DNA of 64,000 nucleotides from Bacteroidota bacterium (GTDB lineage Bacteria; Bacteroidota; Bacteroidia; UKL13-3): NCBI GenBank assembly GCA_030680835.1, contig JAUXUD010000032.1, positions 24,860 to 88,859 of the forward strand, read 5' to 3'. Shown piece by piece: positions 50,935 to 59,535 of this stretch (position 1 is its first letter; each line of letters starts with the position of its first letter). The notes under the pieces were generated by a model. It saw only the letters and a program-made list of their open reading frames with translations, ran no database searches and was not told where the DNA came from. The position numbers and the translations under genes were made by a program.

Positions 50935-53499
50935 TCAAAATCCGTTTCTCAGGTTTTTCAGCAATTCATCCAATTCGGCTTCGGTGTGTACCACAACTTC
51001 TCTGGCTTTACTGCCCTTAAATGCACCTACAATTCCGGCTTTTTCCAATTGGTCTATCAAACGGCCAGCCCTGTTATAACCAAGGTTTAAACGTCTTTGT
51101 AATAATGATGTTGAACCTTGCTGGTGTACCACAATGATGCGTGCCGCTTCTTCAAAAAGTTCATCTTTATGGCTGGCATCAAAACCTTCTCCGCTTATCA
51201 TTTCATCATTTTCGGTTTGAACCAATGGCAAAATATAAGGTTCACGACCTTGCTGACTGCCGATGAATTCAGTAATTTTTTCAACTTCCGGAGTATCTAC
51301 AAAAGCACATTGCAAACGTATCAAATCATTTCCATTACTAAACAGCATATCGCCTTTTCCAATTAACTGATCGGCTCCATTGGCATCTAAAATGGTACGT
51401 GAATCTATTTTTTGTGAAACCCTGAAAGCCATACGTGCCGGGAAATTTGCCTTTATGGTTCCGGTAATAATATTTACACTGGGTCTCTGGGTTGCCAGTA
51501 TTAAATGAATTCCTATAGCCCGGGCCAGCTGTGCCAATCGGGCTATCGGATGCTCTACCTCTTTCCCTGCGGTCATCATTAAATCGGCCAGTTCATCAAT
51601 AACTACCACAATATAGGGAAGGTAACGGTGGGCTGTTTTATCAGTTGGTGGCAATCTTCTGCTGATAAACTTTGTATTGTATTCTTTTAAATTCCGTACC
51701 TGTGCGTCTTTTAATAAATCATAGCGGTCGTCCATCTCTTTGCACAATGAGTTCAGGGTATTCACCACGAGCTTGGTATCGGTAATTATCGCATCCTGGT
51801 CACCGGGAATTTTTGCCAGAAAATGACGTTCAATCGTTTTATAAATATTTAATTCAACTTTTTTTGGATCAACCAAAACAAACTTGATTTGCGAGGGATG
51901 CTTTTTATAAAGCAATGAAGCCAATACTGCATTTAACCCTACTGATTTTCCTTGTCCGGTTGCGCCGGCCATTAGCAAATGGGGCATTTTGGCCAGGTCG
52001 GTTACAAAAACTTCATTCGAAATGGTTTTTCCAAAGGCAATGGGTAAATCCATTTCGGCATTAATAAATTTCGGAGATGCCAATACCGAACGCATGGAAA
52101 CAATGGCAGGTTTGGAGTTGGGCACTTCAATACCAATGGTTCCCCTGCCCGGTATGGGAGCGATAATGCGAATTCCCAATGCGGCCAAACTTAAAGCAAT
52201 ATCGTCTTCAAGGTTTTTTATTTTGGCAATACGCACGCCATCCTGCGGAATAATTTCATACAGGGTAACTGTGGGTCCGATAGTGGCCGAAATGCTCTTA
52301 ATCCCGATGCCATAATTTTTGAGTGTTTCTTCAATCATTCGGGTTTTTTCACTCAACTCGGCGCTTTCCACCTTGCCTTTGTTGTCCCCGTAATCATTTA
52401 ATAAATCCAAAGTTGGGTATTGGTAATTGCTGTAATCCAGCTTGGGATCATAAGGTTCATCAACGGTATAATGACTTTTTCTAACCCCCTCCGCTCCATC
52501 AGGTTCCGGCTCTTCTTCGGCAGTTTCCTGAACCAACAGCACCAAACCACTGTCGGTTTTTAAGGTAGCTGCCGGTTCAACAATTAATTCTTCCGGAGCA
52601 GGTAATTCTTCAGGTACAATAATTTCTTCAGGTTGTTCTTCTTCAATTTCTGAAACCATTGGCAATTCTGCTTCGCCTTCATTTCCGATGGCTTGTTCTT
52701 CAGCAACCGGGTCTTTATTAATCAGCAAAAAATCATCCGGATTTATCTGAATATTTTCCAATTCAGCATCAGGAACACTTATAAAGGGAGGCACCAAATT
52801 GTCAGCATCTTTCAGCGACTCAGCCGGTGCTGCTTTTGGTTCATAAAACTTAATATTAAATACTGCAATAACGAAAATAAGGGCGTAGGTAATTAATGCC
52901 AGACCCGTTCCCAGTGCACCCAAAAGTCCTTTTAAATACAGGTAACCAAAATAACCGAATGAACCTGCCAGAACCGGATAGGTATCAGCAAACAGAAAGC
53001 CCATGCTTAACGAAATCCAGATTCCGGCAAAAAAACTATATCTCAAAGTTTTAACAACCGGTATGGGTTGCAGGTTGGTGAGGAGCAAAACACCTATTGA
53101 AAAAAAGATAATTACAAAAGCAAATGCGGCGATGCCAAAACCTTTGTAAATAAACAGATAACTCAAATAGGCCCCTAATATGCCCAGAATATTTTCAGCC
53201 GCAGCCGGATTTGTTTGTGTTAACATGCCCCAGGAGATAGATTCTACCAGGCTCTGATCTTGTTGCCAGCTGGCAAAAAATGACAGGGAGGCAATGAACA
53301 AAAAAAGTGCAGATAAGACAAAAAAAACGCCCAACGATTTAAGAAACCGCTCATCTGCAAGGAATTTTAAATATTTCCTTTCCTTTTTATCCGACTTATC
53401 CTTTTTGGCCGAAGGAGCTTTCTCTGTAAGGGAATCTTTCTCAGGGAATTCCTTTACATTGTCAAAAATTACTTTATTTTCTATTGCCTTTTTTGCCAT
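50935..53499 (-). CDS. ftsK: DNA translocase FtsK
   Basis: Septum-located motor that pumps DNA and coordinates chromosome segregation with division. The start is at MAKKAIENKVIFDNV; the track's TTG start is five codons upstream. The 854-residue protein has four to five N-terminal membrane helices (about 50-220), an acidic Glu/Pro-rich linker (about 230-360) and the motor domain from about 400 to 770: Walker A AGATGQGKSVGLNAVLASLL, Walker B VVVIDELADLMMTAG, and HLILATQRPSVNIITGTIKA. The C-terminal winged helix (gamma domain) includes STSLLQRRLNLGYNRAGRLI. The linker is moderate in length compared with E. coli. Confidence 0.97.
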   Translation of the reverse strand: MAKKAIENKVIFDNVKEFPEKDSLTEKAPSAKKDKSDKKERKYLKFLADERFLKSLGVFFVLSALFLFIASLSFFASWQQDQSLVESISWGMLTQTNPAAAENILGILGAYLSYLFIYKGFGIAAFAFVIIFFSIGVLLLTNLQPIPVVKTLRYSFFAGIWISLSMGFLFADTYPVLAGSFGYFGYLYLKGLLGALGTGLALITYALIFVIAVFNIKFYEPKAAPAESLKDADNLVPPFISVPDAELENIQINPDDFLLINKDPVAEEQAIGNEGEAELPMVSEIEEEQPEEIIVPEELPAPEELIVEPAATLKTDSGLVLLVQETAEEEPEPDGAEGVRKSHYTVDEPYDPKLDYSNYQYPTLDLLNDYGDNKGKVESAELSEKTRMIEETLKNYGIGIKSISATIGPTVTLYEIIPQDGVRIAKIKNLEDDIALSLAALGIRIIAPIPGRGTIGIEVPNSKPAIVSMRSVLASPKFINAEMDLPIAFGKTISNEVFVTDLAKMPHLLMAGATGQGKSVGLNAVLASLLYKKHPSQIKFVLVDPKKVELNIYKTIERHFLAKIPGDQDAIITDTKLVVNTLNSLCKEMDDRYDLLKDAQVRNLKEYNTKFISRRLPPTDKTAHRYLPYIVVVIDELADLMMTAGKEVEHPIARLAQLARAIGIHLILATQRPSVNIITGTIKANFPARMAFRVSQKIDSRTILDANGADQLIGKGDMLFSNGNDLIRLQCAFVDTPEVEKITEFIGSQQGREPYILPLVQTENDEMISGEGFDASHKDELFEEAARIIVVHQQGSTSLLQRRLNLGYNRAGRLIDQLEKAGIVGAFKGSKAREVVVHTEAELDELLKNLRNGF

Positions 53500-53740
53500 G
53501 GGTGTATGTTTCAAATTTACTTTTTATTTAAGTCAATAGATTTTTTTTTCTGAACCTATTCACATATAAAATGATTCTTATCTATTTTAAAAAACAAATT
53601 CCTTGCATTCCACACAATTATCTTATTTTCGACACAAAATTACAAAATACAAGGTATGAGGTATGAGTTATAAGTTATGAGTATGGGAATTAGCATTGAG
53701 TAATTTGAAATTAAATGTACTTAATCAATTCTTTAAATCG

Positions 53741-53812
53741 TTCATCATACATCATTCATCATACATCGTACATTGTACATTGTACATCGTACATCGTAAT
53801 TCGTAACTCGTA
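53741..53812. repeat. CATCATACATCGTACATTG tandem repeat
   Basis: Alternating ACATCGT/ACATTGT units ending in AATTCGTAACTCGTAC, immediately upstream of the next gene. Same family as 28417-28518 and, on the other strand, 2503-2592. Upstream, around 53655-53690, is a short AAGGTATGAGGTATGAG run. No gene is seen in 53500-53832. Confidence 0.8.
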
Positions 53813-53832
53813 CTTAATAAAAACCAATAATT

Positions 53833-54369
53833 ATGAATGAAATAACCGGCCTTTTTTTAGAAATCACCAAGTATTTAATACCGGCACTGATTGTATTTGT
53901 GATAACTTACTATCAGTTTAAAATATTTTTTGATACCGAATATCAGAAACGCATGATTGATTTAAAATCGGAGCAGGGCAAAACCATGCAGCCTTTGCGT
54001 TTGCAGGCATATGAACGTTGTGTGTTATTGATGGAACGAATGAGTCCCGAAAGTCTGGTCATAAGAACCCACAAACCGGGCATCAGTGCTTCCCAGTTAA
54101 AAATGGAATTGATCGCAGCCATTAACTCAGAGTTTAATCATAACCTTTCTCAGCAATTGTATGTTTCGGCCCAGGCCTGGCAGGTTATCCGGGTGGTAAA
54201 GGAAGAAATGATCAACCTGATCAATACGGCCTATTCCGATTTAGGTCCCAATGCAGTTGGACTGGATTTAAGTAAAGCCATATTTGAACAGTTAATAAAA
54301 ATAGAAACCATTCCTACCCATAAGGCATTAACCTTTTTGAAAAAGGAATTTGATTTAATTTTTGGATAA
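53833..54369 (+). CDS. hypothetical membrane-anchored protein, conserved in Bacteroidota
   Basis: A 178-residue protein with one N-terminal hydrophobic helix (about 10-30, ITKYLIPALIVFVITYY) and a soluble helical domain: LRLQAYERCVLLMERMSPES, LKMELIAAINSEFNHNLSQQ and VIRVVKEEMINLINTAYSDL. I recall similar proteins as conserved and uncharacterised in the phylum. A MITE-like element lies 57 bases after its stop and the mutase gene starts 207 bases on in the same direction. No function can be assigned. Confidence 0.78.
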   Translation: MNEITGLFLEITKYLIPALIVFVITYYQFKIFFDTEYQKRMIDLKSEQGKTMQPLRLQAYERCVLLMERMSPESLVIRTHKPGISASQLKMELIAAINSEFNHNLSQQLYVSAQAWQVIRVVKEEMINLINTAYSDLGPNAVGLDLSKAIFEQLIKIETIPTHKALTFLKKEFDLIFG

Positions 54370-54425
54370 ACGATTTTATGGAATAAATTTATAATTCAGG
54401 AATTAGAAAACCGGTAACCTATAGA

Positions 54426-54544
54426 GAGGCTGTATCAAAAGTCAAAAATTATCTGCCAGCTACATGATAAAGGCTACAAGGATTAATACAAATGACCTTT
54501 ATTTCTATATGGCAGACTGACAAAATTACTTTTGAGACAGCCCC
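54426..54544. mobile_element. MITE-like element with 17-bp terminal inverted repeats
   Basis: Left end GAGGCTGTATCAAAAGT and right end ACTTTTGAGACAGCCCC are inverted copies with two mismatches. The 119-base element folds back over much of its length (ATCTGCCA/TGGCAGA, AAAGG/CCTTT) and has no coding capacity. Ends of the GGGGCTGTCTCAAAAGT type are typical, by family knowledge, of IS1182-like insertion sequences, so this is probably a non-autonomous derivative. It lies between 53833-54369 and the mutase gene; I do not see clear target-site duplications. Confidence 0.75.
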
Positions 54545-54576
54545 TTTGATATGAATCGGAAATTGTAATTAGTAAC

Positions 54577-56127
54577 ATGAGCGAAAAGAAATTCATAAGC
54601 GATTCAGGCATTGAGATAAAAGAATTATACACGGGAGCAGACAATACTGAAAAACCCGGGGTATGGCCTTATACCCGAGGAATCCAAAAGGATATGTACC
54701 GGGGCAAGCTCTGGACCATGCGCCAATATGCCGGTTTTAGCACGGCTGAAGAAAGCAACAAGCGCTATAAATATTTATTGGCAAATGGCACCACCGGTTT
54801 AAGTGTGGCATTTGATTTACCCACACAAATTGGTTACGACAGTGATCATGCCATGAGTGAAGGCGAAGTAGGTAAAGTGGGTGTAGCCATTGATTCGTTA
54901 AAAGATATTGAAACTTTGTTTGATGGAATTTCGTTGGAGAAGATTACAACTTCCATGACCATCAACGCAACGGCTTCTACTTTACTCGCTTTTTATATTG
55001 CATTGGCAAAAAAGCAGGGAGCCGATATTAAAAAAATTTCAGGCACGGTTCAAAATGATATTTTAAAAGAGTATGCTGCACGCGGCACATATATCTATCC
55101 GCCCAAACCCAGTATGCGCATCATCACCGATATTTTTGAATATTGCAGCAATGAAGTGCCTAAGTGGAATACCATATCCATATCGGGTTATCATATACGT
55201 GAAGCCGGTTCAACCGCAGTGCAGGAAATTGCTTTTACGTTGGCCAATGCAAAATCCTATTTAAATGCAGCCATTGAAAAAGGTTTGGATATAAATGTTT
55301 TCGGTCAAAGACTCTCTTTCTTCTTTAACGCACACAATAACTTTTTTGAAGAGATTGCCAAGTTCAGGGCAGCACGCAGAATGTGGGCAAAAATGGCAAA
55401 AGAAATGGGTGCAACAAATCCCAAAGCATTGATGCTGCGTTTTCATACCCAAACAGGTGGTGCCACCTTGCAGGCCCAACAACCCGAAAACAATATTGTG
55501 CGCGTAACCTTGCAAGCCATGGCTGCGGTTATGGGCGGAACCCAGAGTTTACACACCAACGGATTTGATGAGGCCTTTAGTTTACCTACCGAAGCTGCAG
55601 CAAGAACCGCATTACGCACACAACAAATTATAGGATATGAAAGTGGGGTTGTGGATACAGTTGACCCCATGGGCGGAAGTTTTTTTGTGGAAGAACTCAC
55701 CAACAAAATTGAAGAAGAAGCCTGGAAATATATTCAAATTATTGATGCAATGGGTGGTTCAGTAAATGCCATAGAACAGGGCTATATGCAAAAGGAAATT
55801 GCCGACTCAAGTTACCGCTATCAGATGGCTATCGAAAAGCAGGAAAAAATAATAGTTGGCCTAAATAAATTTACCCTCGATGATGAAGTATCACCCCCGT
55901 TGATGCGGGTTGATGACAATATTCGAATCGGACAAATAGAAAAACTAAAACAACTCAGGTCGGAACGCGATAACGAAAAAGTAAAATCCTGCCTGAACCA
56001 ATTAAATGAAGTTGCCACAGATGGAAGCAATCTGATGCCGGGAATTATTGAAGCCGTTGAAAATTATGCTACATTGGGTGAGATAGCGGATGTGTTCAGG
56101 GGAGTTTTTGGGGAGTACCGGGCATAG
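54577..56127 (+). CDS. acyl-CoA mutase large (catalytic) subunit, methylmalonyl-CoA mutase type
   Basis: Catalytic TIM-barrel part of a B12-dependent acyl-CoA mutase, interconverting acyl-CoA skeletons such as methylmalonyl- and succinyl-CoA. The 516-residue protein has the family signatures [80 protein letters not shown] and [20 protein letters not shown]. It stops after the barrel and has no cobalamin-binding domain (no DxHxxG). It is therefore the large subunit of a two-protein mutase, and the B12-binding partner must be encoded elsewhere. Substrate could be methylmalonyl-, isobutyryl- or ethylmalonyl-CoA. Confidence 0.93.
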   Translation: MSEKKFISDSGIEIKELYTGADNTEKPGVWPYTRGIQKDMYRGKLWTMRQYAGFSTAEESNKRYKYLLANGTTGLSVAFDLPTQIGYDSDHAMSEGEVGKVGVAIDSLKDIETLFDGISLEKITTSMTINATASTLLAFYIALAKKQGADIKKISGTVQNDILKEYAARGTYIYPPKPSMRIITDIFEYCSNEVPKWNTISISGYHIREAGSTAVQEIAFTLANAKSYLNAAIEKGLDINVFGQRLSFFFNAHNNFFEEIAKFRAARRMWAKMAKEMGATNPKALMLRFHTQTGGATLQAQQPENNIVRVTLQAMAAVMGGTQSLHTNGFDEAFSLPTEAAARTALRTQQIIGYESGVVDTVDPMGGSFFVEELTNKIEEEAWKYIQIIDAMGGSVNAIEQGYMQKEIADSSYRYQMAIEKQEKIIVGLNKFTLDDEVSPPLMRVDDNIRIGQIEKLKQLRSERDNEKVKSCLNQLNEVATDGSNLMPGIIEAVENYATLGEIADVFRGVFGEYRA

Positions 56128-56142
56128 CGAGAAAGAGAAAGG

Positions 56143-56177
56143 GAAAGAGAAAGAGGGTTTTCCACTCTTTCTCTTTC
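56143..56177 (+). terminator. terminator-like hairpin after the mutase gene
   Basis: GAAAGAGAAAGAG/CTCTTTCTCTTTC, a perfect 13-base stem with a 9-base loop, 16 bases after the mutase stop. A degenerate second CTTTCT copy follows. It lacks a clean T-run but should block transcription. Confidence 0.6.
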
Positions 56178-56263
56178 TGTTACTCTTTCTAAAAGGCTCC
56201 GGTCCTTCAAATGTCTAATCCATGTGTGATGAGAAACGGGGAAGTAAAATTTAATTATTGACA

Positions 56264-56488
56264 ATCCCGAAGGGATATAAAATTGGTAGAAAATCAGGTA
56301 CCGTTAACAAATTCAAATCCCGTAAGGGATGAAATATAGGCAACATCCAGGTTACATTAACAACCCCAAATCCCGTCAGGGATAAAATATCGTTAGCATC
56401 CAGGTTACATTAACCACCTCAAATCCCGTCAGGGATATAGTATCGGTAGAATATGAGTGCCGAAAAAAAATCAAATCCCGTTAGGGAT
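56264..56488. repeat. 53-bp tandem array, five hairpin copies
   Basis: Hairpin motif ATCCCGTNAGGGAT begins at 56264, 56317, 56370, 56423 and 56475, a 53-base period (the last step is 52). It is followed by GAAATAT and, in copies 2 and 3, the shared CATCCAGGTTACATTAAC. Units drift in both halves, unlike CRISPR. Similar AAATCCCGTYAGGGATGAAAT elements occur between genes in other Bacteroidota. Confidence 0.85.
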
Positions 56489-56580
56489 GAAATAGGTTTG
56501 TCTCCAATTGTATGATTTATTTCAACAGGACCAAACGCATTCTAATTATGTAAAATCGTATTGAAATAATGTAATTTTAT

Positions 56581-56604
56581 GGAGTTCGAATCCCTCTGGG
56601 TGCA
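56581..56604 (+). other. tRNA-Arg-like 3' end (possible island attachment site)
   Basis: GGAGTTCGAATCCCTCTGGG followed by TGCA reproduces a T-loop (TTCGAATC) and an acceptor 3' strand ending GGGTGCA, as in tRNA-Arg. The 5' part of a tRNA (acceptor GCACCC, D and anticodon arms) is not found upstream, and the T-stem is mispaired. A hairpin AGAAACAG...CTGTTTCT (about 56610-56668) lies just after, where tRNA terminators occur. The orphan Rhs cluster begins 260 bases later, so this may be the recombined end of an integrated island. Confidence 0.5.
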
Positions 56605-56869
56605 CAAGAATAGAAACAGATCGGAGAAACAGCGCGATTTAATTCCTGTTTTTACGCTCTGTTTCTAAAGAGGCATCCTACCAGGCGAAGATTTTTTCAA
56701 ATCTGCAACAATTGATAAAATCATTTATTATTGATGTTGGATTTTGCATATTATTATTGATAATATTTAACAATAATAGGGACCTAAATTTTTCAAATTT
56801 CGAGCAAAGAACTAAATAGAATAGTATTGTCATTTCAAACTTTATTTAATTTCTTATATTTGGGCATAG

Positions 56870-57781
56870 ATGAATCCTAAAATATTATATAAAGCGGGAC
56901 CACATGAAGATTTTGGGAAGATAAATCATAGCTACCGCTTCCTCTTCAATGGCAAGGAGAATGACAAGGAGGTGAAAGGTGAGGGAAATAGTCTAGATTT
57001 TGGGGCAAGGATTTATGATTCCAGAATAGGAAAATTCTTATCAATGGATCCCTTAGCAAAACACTATCCAACAGAAAGTAATTATTCTTTCGCAGGAGAT
57101 AATCCAATTTTTTTAGTAGATGTTGAGGGGAAAAAGAAAATTACTTACATTACAATTATCAATGAAGATAATACTGTAACTAAAATAAAAATAGTTGAAA
57201 AAGATAAAGTTAGAACGGATTATGTTCCGAGTACTATTTTTGGAATCTCCACACATGACAATACAAAAGTTACATATGATATTATTGAAAATGTTGTAAT
57301 TGATAATAGACCTGGAGCGGAAAGTAAATCTAAAATAAACACCGCGTATAAAGAAAGAGGAATATTCAGCTTTATGGATGACTTAGTAGAAACTGAAGGA
57401 GGAAAAACTAAAGTTGGAAGCGGAATTGTATTTACAAGTAAAAAAGGCCAGGGAGAGGAGACTAAAGTTGGGCAGACTGATCTGACAATGGAGAATATAG
57501 ATTTGTTATTAGCCGTAATTTCAGCTGCAAAGGCTGCAAGTGGTGAACCAGGTATTCCTAAGGAAGTAGCAAATCCGAAGACCTTAACTCAGGCGTTCAA
57601 AGGTATTGCTTTAGTTATAAAACGTATTAACAATGCCGCAAAAATAGGCTCGAGCATGAGTGATGAATTTGATAAAAAAGTGGTTTGTGGTAATTGTAAT
57701 GATACAATGGATTTGAACAAAGTTGATAGTTGGCATCCCGAAGAAAGCCTCGATACCATAGAAGTAAAAGATAAGAAGTAA
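56870..57781 (+). CDS. orphan Rhs C-terminal module 1 (Rhs core plus unique tail)
   Basis: A 303-residue protein starting just before the conserved Rhs-associated core: FLFNGKENDKEVKGEGNSLD then FGARIYDSRIGKFLSMDP and NPIFLVDVEGK (about 24-90). Full Rhs proteins are well over 1000 residues, so this is a short stand-alone module lacking signal, repeats and shell. The tail (about 91-303) is hydrophilic and Lys-rich and contains a lone CGNC pair near the end (VVCGNCNDTMDLN). It is not a toxin fold I recognise. TAATG overlap with the next gene suggests a tail/immunity pair. The modules at 59536 and 61582 have the same core but unrelated tails. Confidence 0.8.
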   Translation: MNPKILYKAGPHEDFGKINHSYRFLFNGKENDKEVKGEGNSLDFGARIYDSRIGKFLSMDPLAKHYPTESNYSFAGDNPIFLVDVEGKKKITYITIINEDNTVTKIKIVEKDKVRTDYVPSTIFGISTHDNTKVTYDIIENVVIDNRPGAESKSKINTAYKERGIFSFMDDLVETEGGKTKVGSGIVFTSKKGQGEETKVGQTDLTMENIDLLLAVISAAKAASGEPGIPKEVANPKTLTQAFKGIALVIKRINNAAKIGSSMSDEFDKKVVCGNCNDTMDLNKVDSWHPEESLDTIEVKDKK

Positions 57782-58479
57782 TGAAGAAGGAAATAAAAAG
57801 TATTTTAGTGTTAGCAATAACAACGTTTTTTTTTGCGTGTGATAATTCCGATACATCAGATAAAAACCATGTAATCATAAAAATTAAAGACGAGAATGGT
57901 AATTTGGTAAGTGAATCTTCATATCTACTTGATACTCCAATTACCGATGGTATCACCAAAAACTTTAATCCAGATGGCAGTTTAAATAATATTGTTAATT
58001 ATGTTCGGGGAAGAAAGGAAGGTCCTGCTAGTTTTTTTAGAAATGGAGAGAAGTTAAAAGAATGTGATTATACTAATGGTATCGAAACAGGCAACTTTAT
58101 GTTGTATAACAAGGGTAATCTCATACAATATGCCTTTTTAGATAAGTTAGGAAATACAAGATATACCATTGATTATAATGAGAATGGGAAAATAATAAAA
58201 AAGGATGGGAAATTCTTTTATTTATTATATAATAGTAAAGATACCAACGACGATAAATATTCTTATATTGTCCATTCAGCTAAACCACCAAAAACAATAG
58301 TAAAGTTTAATGTTTGCGAAGAAAATGGTTCTTGTAAAGACTACATTCTCAAATCAAATGAATTCGCTGTCAATGCATATGTTTCGAAAAATAATAATCT
58401 TTTTGTTTCAGGTATAATAATTGATTCTTTAAATCAAACGGTCATTGATTCGTGTAAGATATCAAAATCTATACCTTGA
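57781..58479 (+). CDS. lipoprotein with MORN-like repeats, possible immunity protein
   Basis: A 232-residue lipoprotein: signal ILVLAITTFFFAC with Cys at about residue 20. Residues about 55-140 contain MORN-like units (NFNPDGSLNNIVNYVRGRKE, FFRNGEKLKECDYTNGIETG, NKGNLIQYAFL) typical of toxin-antitoxin neighbours and immunity proteins. Its ATG overlaps the stop of the Rhs tail gene by one base (TAATG), so the two are coupled. Immunity is inferred from that arrangement. The lipid anchor would place it in the periplasm or membrane, suggesting the tail acts there. After it, 58480-58934 holds only a GGGGAT/ATCCCC inverted repeat near 58705 and no gene. Confidence 0.72.
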   Translation: MKKEIKSILVLAITTFFFACDNSDTSDKNHVIIKIKDENGNLVSESSYLLDTPITDGITKNFNPDGSLNNIVNYVRGRKEGPASFFRNGEKLKECDYTNGIETGNFMLYNKGNLIQYAFLDKLGNTRYTIDYNENGKIIKKDGKFFYLLYNSKDTNDDKYSYIVHSAKPPKTIVKFNVCEENGSCKDYILKSNEFAVNAYVSKNNNLFVSGIIIDSLNQTVIDSCKISKSIP

Positions 58480-58934
58480 AAAAATGAACGGGGATTCTTT
58501 TATTACTTTCCTGGCGGTCCATATTTTTCACTCGGTAAAATATTTCATCACCCATGCCGGGGAATTTTTATAAAGTATCGGAGAAAAAATATAATCCATC
58601 AAGATTTATTCACTAGAATGGAACTGGAAGGATTATTGAAACGGAAGGAAAGATATACTTTACTCAAATATCGTAACAGATTGATTATTTCATTACTTAT
58701 CTTCCTATAAAGGGGATCCCAAAATTTATTTAAAAAAAAAATAAAATCCCCATAACAGCATATCCTTTTGCAACAAATCGGAGTTCGACTTTTGTCCGTT
58801 AGGGTCTACCTATCAAAAGACAAATAAGTAGTTCCGAAACTTACAAGGCTTTTCAACTACACTTATTTTAAAATTAAGCGGCTACGAAGGGCCGTTCAAT
58901 TTTTTACTATCATACACTTAGTTGTATTAAACTA

Positions 58935-59516
58935 TTAAGGTAAGGCCAATTTCGGCATGTTCGCCACAACGCCAAGTTCCGTTCCAATTCTCAATAAAAT
59001 TTCATACTCTTCAATTGTGGATGGACGTACAACCTTCGTTTTCTCCATTCTTACCATATGAGGAGCAGACGGCAGTGCTTTTTTGCCAATACCTACTTGG
59101 GGGTTAATGGTTTTCACTTCCACTTGTGTATGTAAGCTATCCATAAAAATGACGTGTAAATGGAATGCAGCATAATAATCAAGAGCCACACCATTCTTAT
59201 CAAAATATATTTTGGACTTCCCAATTGAACCTGAATAGTGTAGAAAAAAATCATTTTCATTTGATTTCAAGCTTAAAGTCGCCTTGGCTTTTGAAGAAAC
59301 AGTTTCTTTATCGTTATACTCCAATTGCATATATCGGTACCCTGGAAGTTTCGCAAATGCATTCTTAATAGCATTTTGGACCTGGAGTAGGGATGCCTTA
59401 AAAGTATAATTGACAGGATTCCTTGGTGGCGTTTTACTTAACAGCATAGCAGAATTTGCACATCCCAAGTTTATTGAAAACGCTAATCCTATTAAAATAG
59501 CCCAACAGTTTATCAT
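58935..59516 (-). CDS. lipoprotein, possible immunity partner of Rhs module 2
   Basis: The start is set at MINCWAILIGLAFSINLGC, whose lipobox INLGC gives a lipoprotein with Cys at about residue 19; the track start is 10 codons upstream and overlaps module 2. The mature 175-residue part is strand-rich: NYTFKASLLQVQNAIKNAFA, NDFFLHYSGSIGKSKIYFDK and AAFHLHVIFMDSLHTQVEVK. No family is recognised. It follows module 2 by 19 bases on the same strand, so it is the candidate immunity gene for that module. Confidence 0.65.
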   Translation of the reverse strand: MINCWAILIGLAFSINLGCANSAMLLSKTPPRNPVNYTFKASLLQVQNAIKNAFAKLPGYRYMQLEYNDKETVSSKAKATLSLKSNENDFFLHYSGSIGKSKIYFDKNGVALDYYAAFHLHVIFMDSLHTQVEVKTINPQVGIGKKALPSAPHMVRMEKTKVVRPSTIEEYEILLRIGTELGVVANMPKLALP

Positions 59517-59535
59517 ATTTATTTCCTCAAAATAG

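Noticed and set aside
56264-56488. CRISPR array
   Set aside because: Regular 53-base period, but repeats are only about 14-20 bases, degenerate, and the intervening sequence of copies 2 and 3 is shared.
56581-56604. Complete tRNA gene
   Set aside because: Only the T-loop and acceptor 3' strand are present; no D or anticodon arm and a mispaired T-stem.
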